Origin: Alteromonadaceae bacterium
GTDB taxonomy: Bacteria > Pseudomonadota > Gammaproteobacteria > Enterobacterales > Alteromonadaceae
Direction of reading: 5' to 3'
Length of the DNA stretch: 37,112 nucleotides
Assembly: GCA_015491935.1 (NCBI GenBank)
Contig: WGGB01000205.1
Span: forward strand, 1 to 37,112
Shown piece after piece: positions 7,431-17,200 of this stretch (position 1 is the stretch's first letter; every line of letters starts with the position of its first letter). The notes beneath the pieces are model-generated. The model searched no databases. It worked only from the letters and a program-made list of their open reading frames with translations, and was not told where the DNA came from. The position numbers and the translations under genes are program-made.

Positions 7431-8807
7431 CTACTTTTTAATTTCTTTTTTTAGTGCTTTGTATTGTCGTAAGGCTTGTTCAATTATTTTGGCTTCAAAA
7501 GCATTTTCTATGTTATCTAATAACATTTGCGCATGGGGTTGGGCATTATCTTTTGCTATTTTTGCCCATGCATAAGCCGTTATTATATAATTAATATCTT
7601 TTAATTTTTGCCCCTGCTTGATTAAGGTTAAAGCCAAATTTAATTGAGCAGATGGCAAATTAAGTAATGCCGCTTGTTTTAAATATTTAATTGCTTGCAC
7701 ATAGTCTTGTTTTTCAAAATAAATCTGCCCTTTGCTTTCTAAATTTATCGCAGCAGAAGATGATTTATAAACTTTATCCTCACCAGTTTTATTTTTATTG
7801 GCTCCAATAAGGTACGCTTCTTTTGCTTTATTCTGCTCAAATAAATATTGCCAATGCGCTAGTTGTTTTTTGTCTTTTGTAACTAACTTACCCTTTTGGT
7901 AGATTGAAATTAATAATTGTGCGGATGATTTAGATCCTGATTCTGCTAATTTTTTTAATAGAGCAACACCTTGGCTTTGTTTTGTTTTATCTTTACTTTG
8001 TACATATAAACTAGCTAGATTTTCTCCTGCAATAATATTATGACCTTGATAACTGCGCTTAAACCAAAGCTCGGCTTTTTTAATATTCGTTTTAGTGCCT
8101 AAAGCTAATTTGTATATTAATCCTAATTTTGCTTGTGCTTCTGCATTATTATGCTCCGCTGCTCTAACTAAATAATAATACGCGCGTTCATAATCTTGAT
8201 AAACTTTATTACCTGTAAAATATAAGTCACCCAGCATAGTCTGTGCTTCAACATGATCTTTGTTAGCGGCAACTCTCAACCAACGCACTAAAGCATTATC
8301 ATTTGCTTTTACTCGTTTATGCTGCATATAGGCATTAACCAGCTCTATTATCGCGGGTAAATAATCAGCATTGGCAGATTGCTGTAGCAACAATAAATAC
8401 TCTTTATCATCTTTAGTAAGCATAGCTGCACGATAAGGGGCATCATTGTATTTGCCCTTTTTTACATAGATTGACGCTATTTTAAAATATTTTTCAGCTT
8501 GTTTTTTATCTACTTCATGGTTTTCAACTCCCATATAAAGTGTTGCAAGTAAATAAGCCGCCTCTTGTCGATGTGAACTGCGCTCGTCATTTGCCAATTT
8601 TTTAAACCATTGTTCAGCTTTATTTCTATCTTTAGGAACACCTTGAGAACCACGAAAATAAGCAAAGGCTAACTGCATCGCTATTTTGTCGTCATATTTT
8701 GCTTGAGCTTCATAACTTTTTAATTCATTGGCTGTAATATTTTTGCTATATGCTTGTTCTGTAAAAATTAAACTTAAAAGTACGACAAAGATTAGAGACT
8801 TCAACAT
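7431..8807 (-). CDS. Secreted Sel1-like repeat (TPR-related) protein
   Basis: 458 residues starting with a typical Sec signal peptide (MLKSLIFVVLLSLIFTEQAYS, likely cut before KN), so it is probably periplasmic. The mature part is a string of Sel1-like helical repeats, about seven or eight. Clear ones include AMQLAFAYFRG...KAEQWFKKLA, AQTMLGDLYFTG...RAYYYLVRAAE and AQAKLGLIYKLALG...KAELWFKRS. A C-terminal TPR-like stretch follows near residues 350-420. Sel1-repeat proteins act as protein-protein scaffolds in envelope or signalling processes; no specific partner can be named. AAGGAATATATAA precedes the ATG. It lies upstream of the membrane-protein operon on the same strand. Confidence 0.85.
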   Translation of the reverse strand: MLKSLIFVVLLSLIFTEQAYSKNITANELKSYEAQAKYDDKIAMQLAFAYFRGSQGVPKDRNKAEQWFKKLANDERSSHRQEAAYLLATLYMGVENHEVDKKQAEKYFKIASIYVKKGKYNDAPYRAAMLTKDDKEYLLLLQQSANADYLPAIIELVNAYMQHKRVKANDNALVRWLRVAANKDHVEAQTMLGDLYFTGNKVYQDYERAYYYLVRAAEHNNAEAQAKLGLIYKLALGTKTNIKKAELWFKRSYQGHNIIAGENLASLYVQSKDKTKQSQGVALLKKLAESGSKSSAQLLISIYQKGKLVTKDKKQLAHWQYLFEQNKAKEAYLIGANKNKTGEDKVYKSSSAAINLESKGQIYFEKQDYVQAIKYLKQAALLNLPSAQLNLALTLIKQGQKLKDINYIITAYAWAKIAKDNAQPHAQMLLDNIENAFEAKIIEQALRQYKALKKEIKK

Positions 8808-8923
8808 TTATATATTCCTTTTTATAAGAGTAATACCAATCCGCATAAATATTTTGGTTTGTATAAGAGGGGTTAAAAATAAATTAAGAGTGAAATTATA
8901 ATAATATAATTTAAAGGTAAAAA

Positions 8924-9000
8924 TGGTACGCCCGAGTGAACTCGAATCACCGACCTCATCCATGTCAAGGATGCGCTCTAACCAACTGAGCTACGGGCGT
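8924..9000 (-). tRNA. tRNA-Val (anticodon GAC)
   Basis: Read leftward it begins ACGCCCGTAGCTCAGTTGG, has anticodon loop TTGACAT between CATCC and GGATG, T-arm GTTCGAATC-type sequence, and ends CGGGCGT-A-CCA. The 7-bp acceptor stem pairs completely and the CCA is encoded. It closely resembles E. coli tRNA-Val(GAC). A run of five T follows the CCA. Confidence 0.96.
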
Positions 9001-9044
9001 ATAATGTTATTAATAAATTTCAGCAGAAGCAGAAAAAATTTATA

Positions 9045-9081
9045 AATAAAAATCATCGTTGGTTAGCTGAATGCTCCAACG
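9045..9081 (-). terminator. Intrinsic terminator after the MATE gene
   Basis: Read leftward, CGTTGG (complement of 9076-9081) pairs with CCAACG (complement of 9057-9062), and an inner AGC/GCT extends the stem. It is followed by ATGATTTTTATTT. The hairpin lies about 125 bp beyond the MATE stop codon and just before tRNA-Val. The remaining gap at 9082-9205 is A/T-rich with no other feature seen. Confidence 0.6.
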
Positions 9082-9205
9082 GGGCGTTATGTTAGCTTTC
9101 TGTTTTGGTTGTTGCAACTGTTTTTGTTTAATTTATTACTATTTTGGCTTGTTTGTTTACTTAATCAACACTTTGCTATAAATATATTCAACCTAAGACA
9201 TTTAC

Positions 9206-10576
9206 TTATTTAACATCATCACTTTTTACAAAACGCTGCTGGATCACATATAAACGCCACCCCAACAATAATGCGGCAGTGGTTAAGCCTGAAATAAAAC
9301 CAATCCAAAACCCATATGGTCCCGTTTTAGGAACGATATAATCGGTGATCCCTAAAAGCACCCCAACACTTAAGCCAACCACCCAATAAGAGATAAAGGT
9401 AATATATAAAATAGCTTTCGTATCCTTATAACCACGTAAAGCGCCAGCCGATATTACCTGAATAGTGTCTGAAAATTGATACCATACGGCTAAAAACATC
9501 AAACTGGCGGCTAAATGAATCACCTTAGGATCTTTAGTATATATTTCGGCTATTTGCTCACGAAAAGTTAAAGTAAAGGCGGCAGTAAAAATGGCTAAGA
9601 CTAATCCTATTGCAATAGAACTAAAGCATAATTCTTTAGCTTGTTGATACTGTTTATTGCCAACGGCAAAGCCTACTTTGATGGTAACTGCCATACCAAT
9701 GCTTAAAGGGATCATAAACACTAACCCAGAAAAGTTTATTGCTATTTGATGGCTTGCCACTATTTGTGAGCCAAAAGGCGTTAATAGAATAGCAACCGCA
9801 GCAAATAGACTAACTTCAAATAATAAGGATAAAGCAATGGGAATACCTAAAGATAAAATAGATTTTATTTCGTTATATTCTGGCCAATAAAAATGTTTAT
9901 ACAAGGAGCTTTGTTGTAATTTTTTAGCAATAATGGTGTAGACAGCCATACTAATAAACATTACCCAATACACCATAGCTGTGGCAACACCACAACCTGC
10001 TCCACCTAATGCGGGCATACCAAATTCACCATAAATAAAAATGTAATTAGCGGGAATGTTTATTAATAAACCAATAATACTTACGATCATGGTAGGTCGA
10101 GTTATTGACATACCTTCACAGTAATTGCGTAAGACTAAATATAAACAAAAACCTGGCGCTCCCCAAACAATAAAGCCAAGATAATCAAACATGAGTCGTT
10201 TTAATATCGGTTCTATATGTATTTGATCTAAAATTAATGGGGTTATGAAATAATATAATGCAATAAGTGATATGCCTAGACTTAGGGCGATCCAAGCGGT
10301 TTGATAAGTTGAATTGGCTATTTTATTATATTGGTTACTGCCAGCTAATTGGGAAACAATAGATGATAAGGCCATAATTAAGCCATAAATGGTTAAAATA
10401 AGTGGTAACCAAACGCTACTTGCTACCGCAACAGCAGCCATATCCGTAGCACTGACTCGCCCAGCCATAACCGTATCGGCAAAGCCCATTAAGTTTTGAA
10501 TTAATTGTGCAATTAAAATAGGGTAAGCAAGTGTTAATAAGCTTTTACTTTGCAGGGAAAATTTTTGCCAATTCAT
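9206..10576 (-). CDS. MATE family efflux transporter (NorM-like)
   Basis: 456 residues with about twelve membrane helices in two homologous halves, the normal MATE length. N-half signatures include YPILIAQLIQNLMGFADTVMAG (residues about 18-39), with the Asp of FADTVMAG in helix 1. The C-half has GIPIALSLLFEVSLFA and IPLSIGMAVTIKVGFAVG, including the Glu and Arg/Lys pattern of NorM-type transporters. MATE proteins export cationic drugs and dyes in exchange for Na+ or H+. Among gammaproteobacteria this sequence is nearest to NorM, but substrate and coupling ion are inferred. The start ATG (10574-10576) has no obvious Shine-Dalgarno. The gene is flanked by terminators on both sides, which suggests it is transcribed alone. 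Confidence 0.9.
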   Translation of the reverse strand: MNWQKFSLQSKSLLTLAYPILIAQLIQNLMGFADTVMAGRVSATDMAAVAVASSVWLPLILTIYGLIMALSSIVSQLAGSNQYNKIANSTYQTAWIALSLGISLIALYYFITPLILDQIHIEPILKRLMFDYLGFIVWGAPGFCLYLVLRNYCEGMSITRPTMIVSIIGLLINIPANYIFIYGEFGMPALGGAGCGVATAMVYWVMFISMAVYTIIAKKLQQSSLYKHFYWPEYNEIKSILSLGIPIALSLLFEVSLFAAVAILLTPFGSQIVASHQIAINFSGLVFMIPLSIGMAVTIKVGFAVGNKQYQQAKELCFSSIAIGLVLAIFTAAFTLTFREQIAEIYTKDPKVIHLAASLMFLAVWYQFSDTIQVISAGALRGYKDTKAILYITFISYWVVGLSVGVLLGITDYIVPKTGPYGFWIGFISGLTTAALLLGWRLYVIQQRFVKSDDVK

Positions 10577-10621
10577 GGATCATGAGATCATATTGTGCCA
10601 AGGAAAATGCATCATATAGAA

Positions 10622-10662
10622 TTAAAAATAACGCTGCAATCACTGTAAAAATAATTACAGCG
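10622..10662 (-). terminator. Intrinsic terminator after the CBS gene
   Basis: Read leftward, CGCTGTAAT pairs with ATTGCAGCG (one U-G wobble) across a 13-nt loop and is followed by TTATTTTTAATT. It lies 20 bp past the stop of the CBS-domain gene and separates it from the MATE gene. Confidence 0.75.
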
Positions 10663-10681
10663 TAAAGGGTAAAATAAAGTA

Positions 10682-11116
10682 TTAAATTTGTTTATATGGT
10701 GATTTTTTGAATTTACTACGCATATATTGATCTATTGCTTTTAATACGTCATTACGACAAATTGTGCCAAGTAAATTACCATCGTCGTCTATCACTGGAT
10801 ATACTTTGGGCTTATTCGCTTGTATCATCATTTGTGCAAGTTCGACAATGCTACCATAAGGCTTTACTGACAATACGTCTTCTCGCATAATATCAGCAAC
10901 AGATTTAGTATGCTCATTATAATAAATAGACGATAACATAGTCTCTAAAACATCACTTTCAGACAAAAAACCAATAAGTTTGTCTTGTCTATCAATTACT
11001 GGGCCACCTATTTGCTTTGTTTTTAAAAACCGAAGAGAAGCTTCTTCTATCACCATTTCTTTAGAAAAAGTAACTGGATAATGGTTCATAAATTGTTCTA
11101 TTTTTAATCCGTCCAT
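10682..11116 (-). CDS. Two-CBS-domain protein
   Basis: 144 residues made of a tandem CBS pair. CBS1 spans about residues 8-62 (FMNHYPVTFSKEM...GGPVIDRQDKLIGFLSESDVL). CBS2 spans about 73-130 (IMREDVLSVKPYGS...VYPVIDDDGNLLGTICRNDVL). No other domain is attached. Stand-alone CBS proteins bind adenine nucleotides or related ligands and act as regulators, and the target is unknown here. AGGATACAACA before the ATG at 11114-11116 is a good ribosome binding site. It stands between the VOC gene and a strong terminator and may be a single-gene unit. Confidence 0.88.
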   Translation of the reverse strand: MDGLKIEQFMNHYPVTFSKEMVIEEASLRFLKTKQIGGPVIDRQDKLIGFLSESDVLETMLSSIYYNEHTKSVADIMREDVLSVKPYGSIVELAQMMIQANKPKVYPVIDDDGNLLGTICRNDVLKAIDQYMRSKFKKSPYKQI

Positions 11117-11209
11117 TGTTGTATCCTAAATTTAAGTACGTACGATATTATTTTAACTGTAGACGATAAATTTTAATATTTCATTATGTTAGCCAATAAA
11201 CTTAAAATA

Positions 11210-11596
11210 TTATTGCGATTTTTGTTCAATAAAAAAGGCATTAAGTTTATTACCATCTAAATCACGAAAGTAAGCGGCATAAAAACCGGGCATTTCATCT
11301 CTAAAACCCGGTTGACCTTCGTCTGTTGCGCCAAGTTCTAATGCTTTTTGATAAAATTTATTCACTTGTTCAACTGACTCCATTTGTAATGCAACCATAG
11401 TCCCATTACCCGCAGTAGCGGCTTGACCATTATAAGGTTTAGTCACTGAAATTCCTGCTTGCTCAGGAGATTTACTCCATGCAACAAAGGTTTCTTGTTC
11501 TAAAAAACGCCCTGCTCCGATTACCGCAAATAGTTGATCATAAAACGTCACTGCTTTCGCTAAATCATTGGTACCTAGTGTTACATAACCTATCAT
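11210..11596 (-). CDS. VOC (glyoxalase/bleomycin resistance) family protein
   Basis: 128 residues of the vicinal-oxygen-chelate fold. The N-terminal beta-alpha unit reads MIGYVTLGTNDLAKAVTFYDQLF and the C-terminal half ends in AAYFRDLDGNKLNAFF, the usual 'DPDGN' signature of this family. Typical first-strand metal ligands (His) are missing: the first strand has GYVTLG, which suggests a non-glyoxalase I subclass. Substrate is unknown. Its Shine-Dalgarno (AGAGGG) lies in the last codons of the DUF3087 gene, whose stop codon is 2 bp upstream. The two are therefore co-translated at the end of the recCBD run. Confidence 0.85.
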   Translation of the reverse strand: MIGYVTLGTNDLAKAVTFYDQLFAVIGAGRFLEQETFVAWSKSPEQAGISVTKPYNGQAATAGNGTMVALQMESVEQVNKFYQKALELGATDEGQPGFRDEMPGFYAAYFRDLDGNKLNAFFIEQKSQ

Positions 11597-11598
11597 TG

Positions 11599-12153
11599 TT
11601 AGCCCTCTTCTGTTTGTTGAGTTTTAAATAATAACAACATTTCTTTATTAAAATCATCGCTGCTTATTTTTGTATTTAATGCTGATATTTTTTCTTTTAT
11701 ACTGTTTAACTCTTTATTAATAGTAGATAAAGTGATGGTGTTATCGTCAAGTAAATATAATTGTTGAGAGGCTTTATAATAATAATATAGAACCGTGAGA
11801 GCACTAAGGTAATGTTTGTTTTCAGCATTATTAGCCGCTTTTTTTATATTAGATAATTTTCGATAAATCAAATTAATTATCTGTTTTAACTGCCACACAT
11901 AATACACTTCGGTAAAAAAAGCTTTATCGCGTAATTGGCTTAAAATTGCGATACAGGCTAATAACGCTAAAATAACACCGGCGAGATTATAACGAAAATT
12001 ACTACTTTCACCTTTTACTACGGCCTCGCCAAACATAGCGATTAATGCTTGTCCAAATATAAGCGCAAACACCATAAAAACCCCAATAAAAGCGATAATA
12101 ATAATATTTAAATGTTTACGATAACGGGATTTGTTTATTTCAATTAGTTTCAT
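11599..12153 (-). CDS. DUF3087 family membrane protein
   Basis: 184 residues. The opening MKLIEINKSRYRKHLN followed by a long hydrophobic helix (about 17-42) and a second one (about 56-72) matches the DUF3087 family of gammaproteobacteria, a group with no known function. The rest is a soluble helical domain with repeated Tyr/Lys/Leu (LTVLYYYYKASQQLYLL) and a C-terminal coiled-coil-like stretch. It lies 71 bp after recD in the same direction, with no terminator visible between them, and 2 bp before the VOC gene. The family assignment is from recall of the N-terminal block. Confidence 0.8.
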   Translation of the reverse strand: MKLIEINKSRYRKHLNIIIIAFIGVFMVFALIFGQALIAMFGEAVVKGESSNFRYNLAGVILALLACIAILSQLRDKAFFTEVYYVWQLKQIINLIYRKLSNIKKAANNAENKHYLSALTVLYYYYKASQQLYLLDDNTITLSTINKELNSIKEKISALNTKISSDDFNKEMLLLFKTQQTEEG

Positions 12154-12224
12154 TGTTCACTTCTTGCTGGTTTAAAAACGAGTTAGTTTGATATCAGTTA
12201 TTTATGTCTTAGCAGTGGTAATAC

Positions 12225-14228
12225 TCATAAAAATAAACGATAGGCTAAATTAGCATAACGTTGTACTTTTTTATTAACACCTTGCTGCCAAACATTAGCT
12301 TTACTGCAAATAATTAATTGTGATTTAGCACGGGTGATCCCTGTATAAAGTAACTCTCGAGAAAGTAAGGGGTGATCGCTCTTTTCAGGCAACATCATTA
12401 ACACATGGTCGAATTCTGAACCCTGTGTTTTATGAATAGTCATTGCATAAACCGTTTCATTCGGTGGTAATTGGCTCAACATAAAACTGCGATAAGCACT
12501 TGGTTGTTGTTCTGTGTTTGAGTTATTCTTTAACTCTTTATTGGCAGTATTTTCATTGTTTTCAAAAAAAGCCATTAAATGCCCTTTATTATCTCGCCAA
12601 ATAATTCCAATATCACCATTATATAATGACATTTGATAATTATTTTCTTTGATCATAATTGGCTGACCATGATAAAAATGCTCATTACTGGCATTACTCT
12701 GATCACTCAATAATTGAATTATTTTTTCATTAAGGGCATCAACACCCGTATCGCCTTGTCGGGTAACACATAGCACTCTAAATTTATTTAACCAAGTAAA
12801 AGCTTGTTCAAGATCGTGACTTTGCAATAAGGGTAAATAATATTGTTTTACCAAGGTCGCTAAAGTTTCATTAAGGTTAGTTGATATTCGCTCAATTTGG
12901 CGAGTGTTGTTCATTAATAATTGCCAGCTTAGCTCACTATCCCCTTTGATTACCGCAGCGGCCAATAAACCGATTCCTCCTTGGCCATCAAAACGTCGAC
13001 TTTTTTGTAAAAAGGTTAAATGATCACTGTGACTTTTTTTTGCTCTAAACTGTTTATTGTTAAGCGCTGTTTGCTGTGTTATTGCTTGTAAATAAGTTAC
13101 ATTTTCAGTGCTATAGCCTAAATGAGGGCGTGGAGCTAACTCGGTTAATATGCTGCCCGCCATAACTGATGGTAATTGATCGGCATCACCTAATAAAATA
13201 ACTTGGCAATGCTCAGGTAAAGCACGAAATATACGAGTCATTAGGGCTAAGTCAACCATAGAGACTTCATCAATTAATAACACATCTATGGCTAATTTGT
13301 TTTGCTGATGATGTTTAAATTGAATACTTTGCGGAATAACACCTAATAAACGGTGAATGGTTTGTGCTTGTTTAGGAATAGCAGCAAGTATCGGTTCAGC
13401 AATGTGGTCGCTCAATTGTTGTACTGCATCATTAATAGATTCAGATAAGCGTTGTGCGGCTTTACCTGTTGGTGCAACCATCGCAATGCGTGGTGTATTA
13501 TTAAGCGCTTTATGCTCACTAATTTTAGTGTTAGCTGTTTGCTCTGCCAGTAAAATAATGGCGGCCAAAACTTTAGTTACCGTATAAGTTTTACCTGTAC
13601 CTGGTCCACCAGCAATAATACTAAATTGTTTATTTAACGCATTAGCAACACTAAGCATTTGCCAATCAAGATTTTTAGCCGATTTAACACTAAAGTCTTC
13701 TTGAGTGAATACCTGTGCAAGGCAGGTTTGAATAGCCTTAAAATCAGTCGTTAAACGGTGATTTAAACGCGGTTTAATGTAATGAGCAAGCTCTTGTTCA
13801 AAACAATAATAACGGCGTAAATATAGACTATTATTGAAAAAAACAACGGGATGTTGGTTATTCTCTGATGAGCTACAATGTAACTGTTCAACAAGGGTGA
13901 TTAATGATGACAACGCTGGAAATAAAAATCCTTGCTGAGTAATTATATTGTCATTATCACTTGCCCTACCCCAATAAGAATTTGCAATAACTTCAAGTGG
14001 CAAACAGCTATGCCCTTGCCGTAAACTTTCACTTAATGCCATAAACAACACTAACAATAATTCGTTTTGTTCAACTAATAGCTCTTTTGAACTGTCGGGG
14101 CTTTGCATAAAACTTTGCACTAGTTGTTCAGCCAAATAAAAGTCTATGGCTTCTACCTCGGCAAACTGTTGTTGCGCTTGGCTAAAAGTCATTAGTGATA
14201 AATGACGCTGTAAACAATTAACACTCAT
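12225..14228 (-). CDS. recD: Exodeoxyribonuclease V alpha subunit RecD
   Basis: About 667 residues. RecD is the fast 5'-3' SF1B helicase motor of RecBCD, which processes double-strand ends for recombination and degrades linear DNA. Seen here are Walker A AGGPGTGKTYTVTK near residue 207, Walker B LLIDEVSMVDLALM near 325, GDADQLPSV after it, and the C-terminal motif YAMTIHKTQGSEFDHVLMMLP with YTGITRAK. The N-terminal domain that contacts RecBC is diverged, as is usual. I place the start at ATG 14226-14228 because AGGTGA lies 6-8 nt before it. A GTG at 14237 would add three residues. The gene overlaps the recB stop by 11 bp, so translation is coupled. Confidence 0.95.
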   Translation of the reverse strand: MSVNCLQRHLSLMTFSQAQQQFAEVEAIDFYLAEQLVQSFMQSPDSSKELLVEQNELLLVLFMALSESLRQGHSCLPLEVIANSYWGRASDNDNIITQQGFLFPALSSLITLVEQLHCSSSENNQHPVVFFNNSLYLRRYYCFEQELAHYIKPRLNHRLTTDFKAIQTCLAQVFTQEDFSVKSAKNLDWQMLSVANALNKQFSIIAGGPGTGKTYTVTKVLAAIILLAEQTANTKISEHKALNNTPRIAMVAPTGKAAQRLSESINDAVQQLSDHIAEPILAAIPKQAQTIHRLLGVIPQSIQFKHHQQNKLAIDVLLIDEVSMVDLALMTRIFRALPEHCQVILLGDADQLPSVMAGSILTELAPRPHLGYSTENVTYLQAITQQTALNNKQFRAKKSHSDHLTFLQKSRRFDGQGGIGLLAAAVIKGDSELSWQLLMNNTRQIERISTNLNETLATLVKQYYLPLLQSHDLEQAFTWLNKFRVLCVTRQGDTGVDALNEKIIQLLSDQSNASNEHFYHGQPIMIKENNYQMSLYNGDIGIIWRDNKGHLMAFFENNENTANKELKNNSNTEQQPSAYRSFMLSQLPPNETVYAMTIHKTQGSEFDHVLMMLPEKSDHPLLSRELLYTGITRAKSQLIICSKANVWQQGVNKKVQRYANLAYRLFL

Positions 14229-17200
14229 GGAAGTCACCTAAAAAAAGTTGATCGAGCTGTTGTAATAATTGCGCGCTAATTTCTTGATAATAAACACCTG
14301 TTGAATTTGTATTTAGTTGATTGTTTTTTATAATATTAGTCGCATTATTGTCAGCACTCATACCACGCAAATATAAGTAATATACGCCACCAAAATGGGT
14401 TGTAGCATCATAGTTAGGCAAGCGCTGTTGTAAATAACGGTGTAGTGCTAATGAGTAGATCAAATACTGTAGATCATAATGATTTTTTTCAATGTCTTCG
14501 AGTAAGTTAATGGCAGCATAATCACTAAATTTATCACCTAAATGGGTGGATTTATAATCGCACACATAATATTTACCTTGATGATAAAAAATAAGATCAA
14601 TAAAACCATGCATCATACCATTTAACTTTTGATAATGAGGTAATTGTACACTATTTAGCGGTATGTCTTGGGCAAATTCTTGTACACGCTTATCTTGTCG
14701 GTGTTGAGTCAGTAATTGTGTTAAGGTACTGGCAACCGCTTTATGCATTGGAAAATAAAATTCACTTTCACGCAGTGTTGCCGACCATGGTAATTTTGCT
14801 AAACACAGCTCGTCAATGCTCTCTTCTTTATTGCTTTGCTTAATGTTTATTTGTTCATCATTAACAAGTAATGAAGTTTGTAAAACATCATCAAGCCAAG
14901 TAATTAATGCTGGCTTATCTTCTTCAGCTAAATCACTATAAAGACTCAATGGTTTTGATAAATGCTCGCTCCAATTAGGCTGAGTAAAGTCACAATGCTC
15001 AAAAATATTATGTAATAAATTACCTGTATGTGCCCCTTTAGCCAACCGAAAGCGTAATAATTGACTATTAACTACACCATTGGTATTAATCGTTAATTCA
15101 CTATCATGATCAGGCGCTGACACACCAGAACCACGCAAGTTTTTCTTAAGTGCAGAAAAAGAACTTAACCACCAATCACGCTCAATTTTACCGATAAATT
15201 GCGCCTGTTGATATTGTGTTTTTTCATCGTAGGATGCTTGATTTTTTATACTGTGTCCGCTGAGTAAGTTTTTGTTTGGTAAGACTTCCGTGATCAATTC
15301 AACACCAATATTACTTGAGTTTTCTAAGGCTAATTGTTGTAAAAATTGTGCAATATCAGTATTTTCTTGCCATTTTAAGGTTAGCCCTAATGGTGAGTTA
15401 TGAGCCTCTTTAAACGGGGCACTTAATATATAACAGCGCTGTTTAGCACGCGTAATAGCAACATAAAGTAAACGAATCGTTTCTGCATAAGCTTCATCAC
15501 GCATGGCATCTTTGGCACTTTTAGCACCGTCTAAACTTAGTTGTAAATTGCCCTGTTCGTCATGGTAATTAAGTAAACTTACCGATTTATTGCCAAATTT
15601 AAGCGGATCTTTATGACGTGTGGCAAAAGGAATAAATACCACAGGATATTCAAGACCTTTAGAGCCATGTTGAGTTACAATTTTGATCAAGTCTTCATCA
15701 CTTTCAAGGCGTAATTCAGTTTCACCTTCGGGATCGGTTGCTTCAATTTGTTGTTCAAACCAAAATAATAACTCTTGCCCTTGTTGATGACGTTGACTTG
15801 CTGATTGCAATGCCTCAAATAAATGCAGTAAATTGGTTAAAATACGATCTTTACTGTTAAGAATATCATCATCATTAACTTTGATATAACCATGCAATAA
15901 TGCCAATGCCATACTAATAAAGCTTTTTTGTTGCCATTGCTTACGTAAGTCAGCAAAACTAAATTTTAAGTCTTGCCACCTATGTTGATCTTGCTGTAAT
16001 TGATAAAAATCAGAAGGCGTTAATGCAAGCAAAGGGTTTGCTAATGCCGCACTAAAAAAACGTTCGTTCTCAACAAATAAAATACCGCGTAGCACGGTAA
16101 GTAATTGACTTGCTTGCTCGGTGGCGAATAAGTTTTCTCGCTCACTTAAATAAACAGCACTTAATCCTGCATGGCTTAATGCTATTTTAATCTCAGCCGC
16201 TTCGCTGCCATCACGCACTAATATGGCAATATCCTTAGCAATAACGCCTTTAGTTTTTGCCATATCAGTTGTATTTAATAAACGTGATATTTCTGCCGCG
16301 CACCATGTTGCCATTATAGGTCGAAATGATTGTGCCATTTCACCTTTTTTATCTAGGTATTCGCTCACATTAAAATGTACAAATTGCAGTGCTTGGTATG
16401 TGGTGTCAATAACTGCCAGTTGTTGTCCCTTTACTGAAGCGTTAACTTGACTATAAGGAATGTCATAACCAAATACGGGCCTGGTATTTTCTGTTAACTT
16501 ATTTCCCCAAAATAAACGGTTATAAGCACTAATCATACTTGGTGACGAACGCCAATTAGTGTCCATTGCCCAATGATATTGACACGCTTTACGTGCAGCT
16601 AAATAAGCAAAAACATCACCGCCACGAAAACCATAAATGGCCTGTTTAGGATCACCAATTAAATATAACGCTGATCCAGTAGATTCAAGATTATTATTAA
16701 TATTTTGAGGAAAATAAAGCGCTTGTAAAATAGCAAATTGCTGCGGGTCGGTATCTTGAAACTCATCCACCAAAGCAACAGGAAACTGCGCCAATAAACG
16801 CGCAGCTAATTCACTCGAAAAATCATATTGGGTTAGTGCTTGTGCTAATGTAGTGATCAAATCATCAAAGCTGAGCATATTTTGCTGTATTTTTTTCGCT
16901 TTAACATTTTCTCTAATAATTAAAATACCTTGATTAACAATGCTATAAGCTTGCGCTTTAGCTATTTTTTCAATAATTTTGGTAATGTCAGTTTTTAGTG
17001 CATTAACCCCAGCAAATATTTCAATTAATTGAGCTTTATGGGCTGAACGAGAAAAACGGCGACCATTAAAAAATTCTGTTGGCATTTTTTGCGTGGCTAA
17101 CTGAATATCATCAACCAGATCATCTAAAAAGTTTATTAATTGCTCAAATTCTATTTCGCGCTGCTGACGTTCCACCCCTTTTTTCACTTCAACTAAATGA

